Assembly (NCBI GenBank): GCA_946122785.1
Contig: CAMGYJ010000004.1
Span: 11,988,150-12,052,149, forward strand
Direction of reading: 5' to 3'
Source: Linum tenue
Taxonomy: Eukaryota > Streptophyta > Magnoliopsida > Malpighiales > Linaceae
DNA: 64,000 bases
Positions within the stretch are counted from its first letter, which is position 1; the number at the start of each line of letters is the position of its first letter. Shown here one piece after another: positions 1 through 12,538 of this stretch. The notes beneath the pieces are model-generated. The model saw only the letters and a program-made list of their open reading frames with translations, was not told the origin of the DNA and ran no database searches. Both the position numbers and the translations under genes were made by a program.

Positions 1-1136
1 AGGTGAGAAAAGAAATCGTCACTTACAGGTCTGCATTTTCGTAATCGTAATCAAACTCTGACCAAGTTAGATTACTAATTCCACCCTCCCGCCAACTTGA
101 ACTTGCTAGGAATCCTGTATTGTTTCTGCTAAGCTGTCTATTTAGAAAAATGCTTGTCAAAGTCTGCATATTGAGGGTTGTTGTTGTGTGTGTTTAGGTG
201 GTAAGGACACTTGCTTAATACTTAGTCGGAACAATGCAAAGAGTTTAGTTATGGAAGAAGTACCGTATCATTTCTTTGCATTGATCCTGAACTTAGAGGC
301 AAGCGAGACTTTAAGTTTGATGGTCATAATATGATTTTTAGTTGAACGATTGAAACTTAGTACACAATCCGATAGAGTGTTTGTTGGGATTTGAGCTTGC
401 TTTGACTACTCACCATATTATGATCATTTGATGAGCTTTATGTTAATTAAATGGTTTTTAACTACTCATGCAAGCTGGTAGAAGAAACTAAACTATCACT
501 TGAATTTGCAATCTGAAAATATGGAGCAGCCATTCTATGGGCATGTATGCTGTTGAATTTTGCTTGTTTGGCCTCTCAAACTATAATTGATGGTATCTAG
601 GGATTGTGGGATCCTAGTTAGGCTTACCATTTATGTTCTTTACTCCAAATTGCAGCTACAAAGCAAGATGCATAGTCTAGTTAGTCTACTACATATATGC
701 TGCTGCGTTTTCTTTTGGTGGTCAGAGTATATAGTTTCATTTCCATGGATCTTACTGTTTCTTTACCTTCTCTCAGAACAATTGTGCTGCTGCTGTTTCA
801 GTTTTTCTGTTGGGGCTTTTACATTCAAAGTATTTGACCTACATCGAGCATTTTGAGCAAATTTCCTACGCTGGCAATCAATCTACTACACTATTCCATC
901 TCAATCTTTCACACAACCAACTCGTGAGTCTCCAGGTACAACTATCTCTTCCTACTCTTTTTTTTTTTGTTTTTTTTTTGTTTTTTTCATGTATATGCAT
1001 GAGAACCGGCTACAAGGAAACATTTCAATTTTGTACATCAACTATCTCTTCCTAGTCCTCTCGTGTAATATTTGTTGAATAGCTATTGAGAATGTTATAT
1101 ACTATTCTTTCTGGCTTGTAGATTTGGTCCAAGAGA
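1..1136. other. Non-coding left edge, upstream of TNP2-like gene
   Basis: No convincing coding sequence is seen. The last part reads like a 5' leader of the transposase gene: a T-rich tract near 957-990 and a splice-acceptor-like TAG at about 1120-1122 lie just before the start codon at 1137. I found no CACTA-type terminal inverted repeat here, so the left end of the element is either decayed or outside the window. Confidence 0.4.
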
Positions 1137-4100
1137 ATGGATAAAAGTTGGATACATGAGTCCGATAGAATGAGTCAGAAGTTTTTGGATGGACTAGCTA
1201 GTTTTATCGAGTTCGCAAAAAGATCAAAATTATCTGGGACATTATCTTGCCCTTGTCGAAGATGTGTAAATAGCCATCGATATGCACAAAACACAGTGGT
1301 CGCACATATATTAGAAAATGGATTTTCTCCGGGATATATACTTTGGTCTTTCCATGGAGAATCAATTTTACGTACGCAGGATTCGGATCGTTCTTATCAT
1401 GTTACAAGTGATCAAAGACAAGCTAATGCAGAAGGGCAACGAAATAATGTGCGACAATTTTTCGAAGATATGGCAACTGGGTATGGTCAAATGGGAGAAT
1501 CAGAATCTAATGTGCAGAGTAATGGCGGTGACTCCTTTGCTAGTGATCATGACATGCAGCCACCTACAGAAACTTTGAATGAAGAAGCATCAAAGTTCTC
1601 TAATTTACTAGAGCAGACCGATGAGGACCTTTTCAGCGGATGCCGAAAACATAGTAAGCTCTCTTTTATTCTTGAGTTATTCCATATAAAGAATTTACAT
1701 GGATGGAGTAATCAGTCTTTCAAAGAACTTTTGAGCTTATTAAGGGAAACATTGCCAGAAGGAGATAAATTGTCGGGGTCAACTTATGAAGTTAAAAAAC
1801 TTATCAATTCATTAGGCCTTGGATACAAGATGATTGATGTCTGTCCAAACAATTGTATGTTGTTTTGGAAGACAAACATAGATACGCAAAAATGTACCAG
1901 ATGTGATGCTTACAGATACGAGGACGATGAAATAAGAGGTTCATGTAGTTCTACCAAGAAGAAGAATCAATTAGGAAAGAACGTATTGCGTTGGTTTCCT
2001 TTGATTCCAAGGTTGCAAAGGCTATTTATGTGTCCGAAAACAGCTTCTTATATGAGATGGCACTTTGATGAACGTAAAGATGATGGGTACATAAGACATC
2101 CTGCCGATGGTCGTGCTTGGAAAGATTTTGATGCTAGATACGATGATTTTGCAAAGGAACCCCGCAATCTTCGGTTGGGTTTAGCTAGTGATGGATTCAA
2201 CCCTTTCAGGAGTCTTTCTAGCACTCACAGCACATGGCCTGTCGTCCTAACTATCTACAACTGGCCGCCTTGGCTATGCATGAAGCAATCTTCATTTATT
2301 ATGTCCCTGCTTATACCTGGACCTAAATCTCCCGGGGATAAGATTGATGTTCTCCTAGAACCACTGGTTGATGAACTAAATGATTTATGGATAAAAGGGA
2401 TTGACACATATGATGCCCACACTAAAACCAGGTTCAAGTTGCATGCATCATTGCTGTGGACAATAAGTGATTTTCCAGGTTATGCCATGTTGTCAAGTTG
2501 GAATACAAAAAGTAGATTTGGTTGCCCTTGTTGTGGTGTAGATACTTGGTGTAAACGGTTGGAGAAAGGTCAAAAATTTTGCTTTATGGGGCACCGTCGA
2601 CGTTTGGCTTCTGATCACCCATTCAGATGAGATAAGGATAGGTTTGATGGAACGGAGGAGTATAGAACAGCTCCAGTTCGAATGACGGGTACTCATGTTC
2701 TGGAATTGCTTAATTCTCATTCTTCAACAGTACAAGCAAATGGTTTACACATGGAGGACGAGATGATTGAGAAAGCTTGTAAGAAGAAGAGCATATTCTT
2801 TCGTCTGCCGTATTGGGAGTACAATTTGGTGAGGCATAATCTTGATTTGATGCACATAGAGAAGAATGTTTGCGATAACATTTTGAACACGATAATGAAT
2901 GTCAAAGGGAAAACGAAAGACAATTTGAAAGCTCGTAAAGATTTGGAATTGATGGGTTTAAGAAGTGGTCTTCATCTTATTAAGCAAGATAATGGAAAAG
3001 AAAAGATGCCCCCGGCTTACTATGTGTTGTGCAAAACAAAGAAAGAGCAAATGCTTGCTACTTTGAAAACAGTGAAAGTACCTGATAGTTATTCGTCGAA
3101 CATATCTAGTTGTGTAAAGATGGGTGCTAAAAAGATAATGGGTCTCAAAAGTCATGATTGCCACATCTTACTACAAGATCTACTTCCTGTAGCAGTAAGG
3201 GGTTGCTTGCCTGACAAAGTGAGTAGGGTTATGATCGATTTGAGCACTTACTTACGAGAGATATGCTCAAAAGTTCTTGAAGTAAGTCGGTTGGATGCGC
3301 TAGAAGCAGAAATCGGAGAAATATTGGCACGAATGGAGATAATATTTCCACCATCATTTTTCACTATCATGGTACATTTGGTCTGTCATTTAGCTGAGGA
3401 GGTAAAACTGGCAGGGCCGATTCATTATCGATGGATGTACCCTATTGAGAGGTATGCGTTTCTTTTGATCATGTTAAGGGTGAATCATGTTATAAATTGA
3501 GTTATGTCTACCATTTTACATTATAAAAGAGACTTAAGGAAAAGAAAATTGATTATATATAAAAGAAAACTCTTACCTTTTTGGATGCCTTTACCGTTTC
3601 TAATCTATTGATATTGTATGCTCTTTCACTGTTGTTCCCCGCTCTTCACTAGTTGAGTAAACTTATTAATCTTTTTATCGTTATTTCAATCAACATCATT
3701 CATTTAAAAAACCATCAAAGTTTCCACTAAACTGAAGATCCAACTTTTTTTCCTCTGGATAAATTACAATAGAATATTAGTCCAATCTCACCAAGTGCAT
3801 TAATGGATATGACATGAGCTCTACATACTTACCAAATAAGTAACGGATTCCTAAAACTGAATTTGCTTCATGATACTGTTATTCAACTTTGCTAAGATGA
3901 TATCCATTAACTCCTTTAAATTATGGAGGTTTTACGTGGTTAATGTAAATTCTTATTGTACCATTGTACTATTTTTATAGTCTGTAATGTGATTTGAATA
4001 TTCTCAACTCAGGTACTTGATGACACTGAAAGCTCATGTTAGAAATAGAAACTATCCTGAAGCTTCGATTGCTGAATGGTATATTGCAAACGAATCTATC

Positions 4101-5260
4101 GAATACTGTTCTAGATATTTCACAGGTGTCAACACAAGATTTAATAGAGTGCCTAGAAATTATGATGGAGAGGATCATGTGCAAATAGAAGATAGTCCAG
4201 TAATGACAATACCCGGTCGTTCCATTGGCAAAGTGAATGATGTCGTACTTGATCCTAAAACATGGATTCAAGCACATAGGTATGTGTTGTACAATTCAAC
4301 AAAAGAGGTTCAAAAATTCATCAAGTAAGTAGCATTTTTCTCTAGCATCTGTCCTTTTCATATGAGGTTGTCTTATGTTTCTGCTAATCTAAAACTTATT
4401 TGATTGATAGAGAGCATCGAGACATAATTAAAGGAGGACATATAGGGAAAGGTCGCAAGAGAGATCGTTCTGCCCATGAAATTGAACAAACACATCACCC
4501 AAAGTTTGTAGACTGGTTCAAAAATAAAGTGAGACCCACTTTTCTTCAACATTGATTTTGTGCATAGATAAAGTATTTATGTATGCGAAATGAATGTTTA
4601 ATATGAAATTGACCTAACTACAATTTCTTTCAGGTATCTGAATTAGAAGCAAATCATGATCCTCTAGCTACTGATCATGTAAGATGGCTAGCTCGGGGCC
4701 CGTATAGAGTGGCAAGACAATTCCATAGCTATATCACTAAAGGATTTAGATTCCGTACAAAAGCGCGTGAAAAAAAGAAGAAAACACAGAACAGTGGTGT
4801 TTCCGTGGCATCACATACCTCACAGTTAGATGGTGATACAATTTATTATGGTCGGGTGGTTGATATGATTGAGTTAAACTATTATGAAAGGTTCAAAGTA
4901 GTTTTATTCAAGTGTGAATGGGCAGATGTTGAAAAGGGAAAAGGCGTTATGAAAGATCGGTTCGGATACACATTAGTGAGCTTTTCAAAGTTGATTCACA
5001 CAGGATCTCATGTGGCAGATGAGCCTTTTGTTTTTGCATCTCGGGTTGAGCCTATATTCTATGTTGAAGACTCACAAAAACCAGGATGGTGTGTCGCTTT
5101 ACGGACAAAACCTCGGGATACATATGACATGCGTGATGAAGTGGATCCTCACCAACCTCATATTGATATATCATATCGGTCAACTTCAACAGCAGACTTC
5201 CCTATTCAAGAAGAAGAAAATTGGAATCGCAAGGATGTTTCTAGTAGACGTCAAAAGTAG
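1137..5260 (+). pseudogene. TNP2-like CACTA (En/Spm) transposase gene with one in-frame stop
   Basis: This is the transposase of a CACTA-superfamily DNA transposon. I infer four exons from GT-AG sites and family similarity: 1137-3451, 4013-4324, 4411-4528 and 4634-5260. They join in phase to 1124 codons. The N-terminus (start MDKSWI, then CPCRRC) is the transposase-associated zinc-binding domain. The region around residues 280-500, with WPVVLTIYNWPPWLCMK and SLLIPGPKSPGDKIDVLLEP, is the tnp2 transposase core. The stretch after residue 700, including WMYPIERY and the CSRYF segment, matches DUF4218, and the C-terminal exon (NSGV, then FKCEW) matches DUF4216. Codon 498 is TGA (2628-2630), directly after the SDHPFR motif, where relatives continue with basic residues. 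Otherwise the frame is open, so this is a recently disabled or read-through copy. No terminal repeats were located, so element ends are not called. The final codons are less certain. Confidence 0.88.
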
Positions 5261-8030
5261 CAATGTCCGAAGAATAATTATGAACTTGTGAGTTTTTTTA
5301 TGTTTTCCTTCTTCATTGATTATAGAAATGAGCTGATAATTAGTATGTTATATCTGGTTTCCTTTTTCCTCTCCAATCTGGTTGGCTGCTGCTGGGACGT
5401 TTCTTTTTCAGGGTCTGCTCGATTGTGGCTTCAAATCCACAGTGTCAGCCTCTTCTGATTTTGGTTTGTTGCTGCTGGGTTGTTTTTTCCTTGCTTGGCT
5501 CCTCTCTGACCCTCTGAGACAGTCCGTTCCTTTTCATTCGTTATTCTCTCCCTATAGTGTTGCCTTCTTTGTTGTTGCTTGCAGTCGGGGCTGCTTGTCT
5601 CTTTTTTGTTTGTTCTTTCTGTATTTTCATGGCTGTTTATTTAATAAATGAGGTCACCATTTCAAAAGAATTAAGTATTTTCAATTGGTTGGTTTTGACG
5701 AGAGAATTTGTCATCTGGTCTCTTGCTTTTTCTTTTGGTGGTTACTTCAGGATTTCCAACTGTTGACTTTTAGCTGAGTCTGGTTTCGGAACTTGTTTGT
5801 TTAGAATGATTATTGCGATTAAGGATTACACTTTGCTAGGTTAGTAATTTTTTTAGTGCAAATGTTTTTTGTCAAAATGGTATCATTCGCTCATTCTCTG
5901 TCGTCCAACAATTATCATGATCTATTTTTCTCTTAAGCCATAGTATATACAATTAGTTTACCACCATTTAGATATGAGCTTTCCACACCTCTTTTTGTAA
6001 TATGGTTCTTTCCATTAGAAAGATTTTTGCTGAATTAGACAAATATGTAAAGAGAAAGAACGTACTTTTTTGCTGAATCATCTCGTAGATGGATCAACAG
6101 TGGCTCTTTGACTGATTGGTTACACCAAAATGGTATTGGTGGTGTGAACTTGTGTTATAAAGAGTCATACGGAATCCAAATGAAAATGAAATTCCTTTGT
6201 CCTAAATGATAGGATCACTTGTTTATTTCTTTCAATGTGACATGCATATGATATCTACAAGCAGATCCATACCGCAACCAATTAGATGGTGTGTGGTCTT
6301 ACTTCCCATTGTTTTTTAAGTCTGTTATCTGTTGTGGTAGTCTATTTTGATTCTGAATTAAGAAAAAGTGAGAATCTAAGCATATTTCAGTGTTGAGGAA
6401 GTAGAGGAAGTTTACAATTCTGGATTCTCCATACTCTAGAAGTTAAGAGCCATCTTTCATCCCGTATAATCTGCTCATCTAGGTTGTACACTCTGGTTTG
6501 AACCTGGTCTGTTCCTTCTCTTGAGTTGATCTTTGAACTCTTTGGTGAAAATTAGTCCTTAATTAGTTCTCAGATGTGACTCGAGTGATCAGGTCCCTTG
6601 ACTGTCTCTTTTCTCTTGTTGATCCCGATCTTCGTTTGGTTTTCATGGTTGTGCATGGAGAGTGTTGGCTCCTCTGATCGGGTCATCTTGTTGTTGTTGG
6701 CTCGTCTCTTTGCGGATCTGCTTTGTCCTATGTGGAGCTTTTGTTGTCGACTGTGGCATTTTGTTTTGTTTGCAGCTGCTGGTTTTTTGTTCTTATGTTG
6801 TTTGCTGTTGTCATGTTCTTCCTTTCGTTAATTTCGGTATGACACCTTGTGATGCTCGTATGTACTTCAACTTGTGCACTTTTTTGTTTCCTTTTTCCTT
6901 GCTAATGCAGTTCACTTTTATAAAAGAAATAGCATGCACATCTCATTTTTGTTATCCGTTCTTATTTCATTCTGAAACACGTGCATGTTATTGCAGACTG
7001 GGAAGTGACATGTATGGCTCCGCAAAGCAAACTTGCAGAGCAAACCAAGGGATTCTGGAGGACAGATCACACTAAAACAGACAACCAAGGGATGTTTTGC
7101 ATCCGACTGACGAAAGTCACCGAACTAATTTTTTCCTCTTTGGCTCAAATTTTGTTTCGGTGGATTCTCTTGGCAATTTCATACGTCACTTCACTTGGTT
7201 GAAACAATCACAACATTGAGGATGCTTTCACAGAATGACGGAGACACGATGATGTTTTATGGTGGAAGATAATGTTTGTGAGGGACTTGTTGGGCTGAAT
7301 GTATGCGAGTGTATGAACATTAGATTTTGTTAATTGAAGTTGACTTTGCAGGCTGTTTTTGCAAATATTAGACGTACTTTTTTGACGGGTTTTACTTATA
7401 TGCCAAGCTTGGATCTTTCTGACTGGTAGGTGTTTTGTGAATGGATAGCTACTGGTTTTATGTATTGCAAAGGCTTGAAATTTGTATTCTATGGTATACT
7501 CTCATCAATCGATCTAAACAAAAAGTTTTTCTTTCATATCCTTAAATTGATTCCCCGACAAGACCTTGTTCTAAGGTCTTGGCAACTCTTCTCCTTTTGT
7601 AGGTTCCCCTCTTAAATGTCCAATGCCATTTAGACCGGTGTACTTTCTCCATCAACAAACTCAATTGGTGGGATCATCATCAAACTTAGAGATACAAACA
7701 TGAGTTGAGTTGTTGTCGGTCATGATTTTTTTTCTCGCACACACAGAAGCTCGATTTAAAGCAACCCCACTTGAAACTCTTGTGTTTATCAAGCTCGATT
7801 CAAAGCCATTAACTTGTAACTTATTTGATCGACAGATGAACCCCTTATTCGTAACTCGATTGAACGCCTGATTTACACCAATAGACACAACCCTTGCACG
7901 CCGGTCAAAACTCAAAAGTCTAAACAACAATCCTCTCTGGGCTGCCAACACTAAAGGCATCCAATAAACCCATTACCATCACGACGTTCTATTGGGTTGG
8001 GCCCAATCAGCAAAGCAGCACTCTGCTTGC
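5261..8030. other. Non-coding stretch after the transposase gene
   Basis: No supported gene. The plus strand is T/G-rich with TTGTTG and GCTGCTG runs (about 5380-5640 and 6590-6840), which creates hydrophobic open frames that resemble no protein. One exon-like piece follows a TTGCAG acceptor near 6995 and runs to about 7130; it could be a 3' untranslated exon of the transposon, but this is a guess. Confidence 0.3.
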
Positions 8031-8309
8031 TATGTTCTGCACTTCTGCTCAACACTTGCGTAAATCAACGAAGAGTGCTGTTTAGAATTAAACACTTCAT
8101 GATTAACATCATACACGAAACTTAAAGACCACCTTATTCATAGGGATCTGCCAAGAACACTTCCTATCTACAAAGCTCAACTATTACATTACTACTTCCT
8201 GCCAAAGAAAACCCTTAATACATTGGCCATTTATTTAGCTACAACCACGATTACACATCCCAAAACCCACTCCCAACGATCTCCGCTAATCAGATCATTC
8301 CATCCCACT

Positions 8310-10277
8310 TCAATCAACTTCTTCAATCTTAGGACCAGCACCGCCGCCACTCGATGCATCACCACCGCCGTAGCCCCCGCCACCACCGCCGCCGCCCATT
8401 GGCACATCACCACCAGCGCCACCCTGATACATCTTAGCAATGATCGGATTGCAGAGCCCTTCCAGCTCCTTCAGCTTGTCCTCCAACTCCTCCACCTCCG
8501 CCAGCTGATTCCCATCAAGCCACTGCACCGTCTCCTCCACCGCCTTCTCGATCTTCTCCTTATCCGCCGAATCCAACTTCCCGGCAATCTTCTCATCCTT
8601 AATTGTATTCCTCATGTTATACGCGTAATTCTCCAACGAGTTCTTCGCCTCCACCTTCTTCTTCACTTCCTCATCCTCTGCTTTATACCTCTCTGCCTCC
8701 TGAACCATCCTCTCGATCTCGTCCTTGCTCAACCTCCCCTTGTCGTTCGTGATCGTGATCTTGTTCTTCACCCCCGCCGTCTTGTCCTCCGCCGACACGT
8801 TCAAGATCCCATTCGCGTCGATGTCGAAGACGACATTGATCTGAGGGACACCCCTCGGCGCCGGTGGAATTCCAGAGAGCTCGAATTTCCCTAGCAAGTT
8901 GTTGTCCTTCGTTCTCGCCCTTTCGCCTTCGTACACCTGAATCAAAACCCCGGGCTGATTATCAGAGTAGGTCGAGAAAACCTGCTCCTTCTTGGTCGGA
9001 ACCGTCGTGTTCCTCGGAATCAACACCGTCATCACGCCGCCGGCGGTCTCGAGACCCAAGCTGAGAGGGGTGACATCAAGAAGAAGCAAATCCTGAACCT
9101 TCTCGTCTCCTTCCCCGGTCAGAATCGCCGCCTGAACCGCTGCTCCGTAAGCTACCGCCTCGTCAGGATTGATACTCTTGCAGAGCTCCTTCCCGTTGAA
9201 GAAGTCCTGAAGCAGCTGCTGGACTTTGGGAATCCTCGTCGAACCGCCGACCAGAACGACGTCGTCTATCTGCCCCTTGTCGATCTTGGCATCGCGGAGG
9301 CACTTCTCCACGGGCTCCATACACCTCCTGAACAAATCCATGTTCAATTCTTCAAACCGAGCTCTGGTAATGGTGGAGTAGAAATCGATCCCTTCGTAGA
9401 GGGAATCGATTTCGATTGTGGTTTGGGAAGTGGATGACAGAGTCCTCTTCGCCCTCTCGCAGGCGGTTCTCAGCCGCCTCAGAGCTCTGGCGTTGGTGCT
9501 GATATCCTTCTTGTTCTTCCGCTTGAACTCCGCCACAAAGTGACTCACCAGCCGGTTGTCGAAATCCTCACCTCCCAGATGCGTATCTCCGGCGGTGGCC
9601 TTCACTTCGAAGATCCCTTCCTCGATCGTCAGCAGGGAGACGTCGAACGTTCCCCCGCCGAGATCGAAGATGAGGACGTTCTTCTCGCCGCGACTCGACG
9701 CTTTCTTGTCGAGACCGTAAGCGATTGCGGCGGCGGTGGGCTCGTTGATGATTCGGAGGACGTTGAGACCGGCGATTGAGCCGGCGTCCTTCGTCGCCTG
9801 CCTCTGGGAGTCGTTGAAGTAAGCCGGAACCGTGACGACAGCGTTTTTGATGTTTTGACCCAAAAAGGCCTCGGCGATTTCCCTCATCTTGATTAGGACC
9901 ATGGAGGAGATCTCCTCAGGGGCGAATTGCTTCTCCTCGCCCTTGTGCTGGACCACGATCATGGGCTTGTCGCCTGGGCCCGGGATGACCTTGAAGGGCC
10001 AGTGCTTCATGTCGGCCTGAACAGAGGGGTCGGAGAATTTGCGGCCGATGAGGCGCTTGGCGTCGAAGACGGTGTTGTGGGGGTTCATGGCGACCTGGTT
10101 CTTGGCGGCGTCGCCGATGAGGCGCTCGGTGTCGGTGAAGGCGACGTAGGAAGGGGTGGTGCGGTTGCCCTGGTCGTTGGCGATGATTTCGACCCTGTCG
10201 TTCTGCCATACTCCGACGCAGCTGTAGGTGGTGCCGAGGTCGATGCCGATTGCTTTGCCTTCTGTTTTCGTCGCCAT
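8310..10277 (-). CDS. HSP70: Cytosolic heat shock protein 70 (intronless)
   Basis: This is a 655-residue ATP-dependent chaperone of the DnaK/HSP70 family. The N-terminal nucleotide-binding domain (about residues 8-385) shows the family signatures [14 protein letters not shown] (11-24), [14 protein letters not shown] near 205 and [14 protein letters not shown] near 342. The substrate-binding and lid domains follow, then a glycine-rich tail ([13 protein letters not shown]) and the terminal EEVD that docks TPR co-chaperones such as HOP and places the protein in cytosol/nucleus. Length is normal and the frame is intact from ATG to TGA. Most plant constitutive HSC70 genes have an intron near codon 71-72; here the reading frame runs straight through the [10 protein letters not shown] segment, which is more typical of strongly heat-induced members. 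GC content is high in third positions compared with the flanks, which explains the many long antisense frames over the gene. Confidence 0.97.
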   Translation of the reverse strand: MATKTEGKAIGIDLGTTYSCVGVWQNDRVEIIANDQGNRTTPSYVAFTDTERLIGDAAKNQVAMNPHNTVFDAKRLIGRKFSDPSVQADMKHWPFKVIPGPGDKPMIVVQHKGEEKQFAPEEISSMVLIKMREIAEAFLGQNIKNAVVTVPAYFNDSQRQATKDAGSIAGLNVLRIINEPTAAAIAYGLDKKASSRGEKNVLIFDLGGGTFDVSLLTIEEGIFEVKATAGDTHLGGEDFDNRLVSHFVAEFKRKNKKDISTNARALRRLRTACERAKRTLSSTSQTTIEIDSLYEGIDFYSTITRARFEELNMDLFRRCMEPVEKCLRDAKIDKGQIDDVVLVGGSTRIPKVQQLLQDFFNGKELCKSINPDEAVAYGAAVQAAILTGEGDEKVQDLLLLDVTPLSLGLETAGGVMTVLIPRNTTVPTKKEQVFSTYSDNQPGVLIQVYEGERARTKDNNLLGKFELSGIPPAPRGVPQINVVFDIDANGILNVSAEDKTAGVKNKITITNDKGRLSKDEIERMVQEAERYKAEDEEVKKKVEAKNSLENYAYNMRNTIKDEKIAGKLDSADKEKIEKAVEETVQWLDGNQLAEVEELEDKLKELEGLCNPIIAKMYQGGAGGDVPMGGGGGGGGYGGGDASSGGGAGPKIEEVD

Positions 10278-10410
10278 TGACGGACGGAGGAGCTTCGATT
10301 CAACTAACTGAAAAGTAAGACCGAAAGCTTTTGACTGATGTTGCTGTATGTATGATGTTTAATTCCCTGAGGAGCGATTGTGAATTGTGATCGGCGGAGG
10401 TCGAGAAGGA

Positions 10411-10420
10411 GATATATAGG
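10411..10420 (-). promoter_or_regulatory. TATA box of the HSP70 gene
   Basis: On the minus strand the sequence is CCTATATATC, about 135 bp upstream of the HSP70 start codon. Spacing fits a plant TATA box with a leader of roughly 100 bases. Confidence 0.65.
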
Positions 10421-10576
10421 TGGAAAATTGAAGCGGTGGGGGGAAGAAATCTCGGGAAAGTGATGGAAGGAGCTTTTTCGGTGGGATTGAATTGAATTGA
10501 ATGAGGTGGTTTCAGTCCGCCGAGTTGTTGGATGCTTCTGGAGAATTGAGGTGTTGGTTTGCTATTCCTTTTCAGT

Positions 10577-10625
10577 TTTCTCTCCAGAAACTTGTTTTTG
10601 TGTGTGTGTCGACTCTCGAGAAAAT
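10577..10625 (-). promoter_or_regulatory. Imperfect heat shock element-like units
   Basis: About 160-210 bp upstream of the TATA box are short alternating units of the nGAAn/nTTCn type with mismatches: CTCnnGAAnnTTG around 10582-10594 and CTCnnGAA around 10615-10622 (plus-strand reading). No perfect three-unit element is present, so this is only a candidate for heat-factor binding. Confidence 0.25.
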
Positions 10626-10936
10626 GAGAGCTGAACTCGTCGGCCAGAAAACCAGGGCCAACTTTGCACCAGAGACAACATTGGGCCGAACACTTAAGAA
10701 TTAAAAATATTCATATTTTCAAAAGCCCAAACTGCATCCCGGTCGCGGGGTCTTGAATTGCTAATATTATAAGATGGGAAATTAGACAAAATCGTTTGAA
10801 AAAATGTGATTCGGATCGTAGGCTGTGAAGAGTGATTTTAGTTTTGTCCATGGTCTTATTATAACAGTTGATTTCTTGATCTGTTATTGTTTAGATCGCG
10901 ATTTAGAAGTCCAAATTAAAACATGATTGCAACACT

Positions 10937-12060
10937 TCTCAATTAGTGTTAGCAGCTCAATTGATCAATCTATCAACTCATCAACGAAACTCAAGTCCCA
11001 ACCCTTATTTTGAAAATCTCGCCCCCTTCTCAATTCATAAACCACACTTTGTCACATAGTAGAGATGAATGTGTCATCATATGACATTATGTTAATGGTT
11101 ACGATATTATTGTGCAAGTTTGGTTGCTCATACTTTGTGTTTTCGTTATTTATTTGGATATATGGTATCATAATTATGCATGAGTATTGGAATTTGTGTT
11201 TTAAGGAAAAATAGATTTTTTCTCGATTATTCGTTCAATTTTATGTGTGATTGACTAAATAAACTGTTTATTTTTTGCTCAAGATAGTTTGCATGGTGCA
11301 GACCATACCGGACGAAAATGCACAAGCACAATACTTTTTGTGGTAGGGTAGGAAAAATAGGCCAGACCGTTAGAAAAGTCGTGGTCCAAATCATACCACA
11401 CAGTTTGTTCTGAACCGTAGACCGTTAAGTATGGTCTGGTTTGATCCATGGTTTGTATTATTTTATCTTTTGATCTCTTGGTTTGGTTTGGTCTAGACCG
11501 TGGTTTACCGGAACAAACCGTGGACCCAACCGACTTGTCAATACGTGTTAACAGCCCATTCGACCACTCTCCCAACTCCCACAACGACACTCAAGTCTCA
11601 ACGTTAGTTTTGTGAATCTCGTCCCTCCTTCATTCACAACCTCATTTAACCAGACAATAGAGATAATCGTGTCTCCACACGAATTATGTTCATACTTATG
11701 ACGTTATGGTGCAAGTTGGGATGTTTTTACTTTGTCTCTTTGTAATTACTAAGATTTAGAGTATCAAAATTATTCATGCATGTTAGGATTAATATATTAA
11801 GGCAGATAAAAATTATTTTTCTTGGTTATTGGTTCAATTTTTGTGTGGTTGACTAAAGAAATTATTCATTTTTTGTTGAGTGTGGTCTATCTGGACCAGA
11901 CCAGAGCGAACCAGACCTCACAGGCGTGGTCTGGACCGAACCGTATAGTCTGTGATCTGGTCTGTAGTCTATAATTTAGCCTCTCGGTCTGAATCATATA
12001 CCGTATACATGATCTGGTCTGGACCACATCGCACCGTTTCCCAGTCCTATTTTGTGGTAC
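10937..12060. repeat. Diverged tandem duplication, two units of about 590 bp
   Basis: Two direct copies lie side by side at about 10937-11528 and 11529-12060. The first ~350 bp of each align through shared blocks such as CTCAAGTC(C/T)CAAC, TAGAGAT, TTATGTT and TTGGTTCAATTTTTGTG-like text, with many substitutions and small gaps. The second half of each unit (about 11285-11530 and 11885-12050) is packed with GGTCTGG/CCAGACC and GGTCTAGACC words that can pair with one another. No coding capacity is seen. Confidence 0.65.
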
Positions 12061-12528
12061 ACGTTCAATATCCTCACTACTCAAGCCATTCCATAAGGGA
12101 AAACATGCACTATTTTTCATTACCGGTTCAGCTTGCTTGTTTCTAATGATCAAGCAAAGTAGCCTTTCATTTGTTGCAGCAAAAGTTATTTAGCTTTTTT
12201 GGATGTTTGATCACTAACATTACTAATTTGTGTCATTTTCGCCACTAGAAAATTTTAACTGCATTAACGATCACTAACTTTGCATTCTTGTTTTTATCAT
12301 TTATCACTCGCCGTCCATCTTCATTAAGTTATTTCTATGTGCTAGTTATGATGTGGTAGCTTCTCTCCCCTATGTATCTTTTCCTTCCTATTGGCTTCCG
12401 CAGAGATACCAGTCGACTTGTAAAAAATGAACCTTCCATGTACTCAATTTCCTCGGCTCTACATCTTCTCACGACTTGTGTGTTATAATTTGTTGGGTTC
12501 CTATTTAACTAAAATTTACTCTCTAAAT
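12061..12528. other. Unassigned spacer
   Basis: AT-rich, no gene or recognisable element, ending at the left target-site duplication of the Mutator-like element. Confidence 0.4.
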
Positions 12529-12538
12529 TACACTAAAT
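12529..12538. repeat. Left 10-bp target-site duplication of Mutator-like copy 1
   Basis: TACACTAAAT, identical to 13885-13894. Confidence 0.85.

Larger units (their letters stand above)
10278..10936. other. HSP70 promoter and upstream flank
   Basis: Apart from the TATA box and the candidate heat elements, a TGTGTGTGT run at 10600-10609 is the only notable feature. No gene seen. Confidence 0.4.

Noticed and set aside
880..900. CTACACTATT as a CACTA terminus
   Set aside because: Does not begin with the CACTA repeat and has no partner downstream.
5382..7202. Hydrophobic plus-strand open frames after the transposase gene
   Set aside because: Composed of T/G-rich sequence, poor starts, no motif or splice support.
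8223..8894. Long plus-strand open frame over the HSP70 3' end (and others at 9540-9779, 9927-10280)
   Set aside because: Antisense shadows of a GC-rich coding gene; low-complexity translations.
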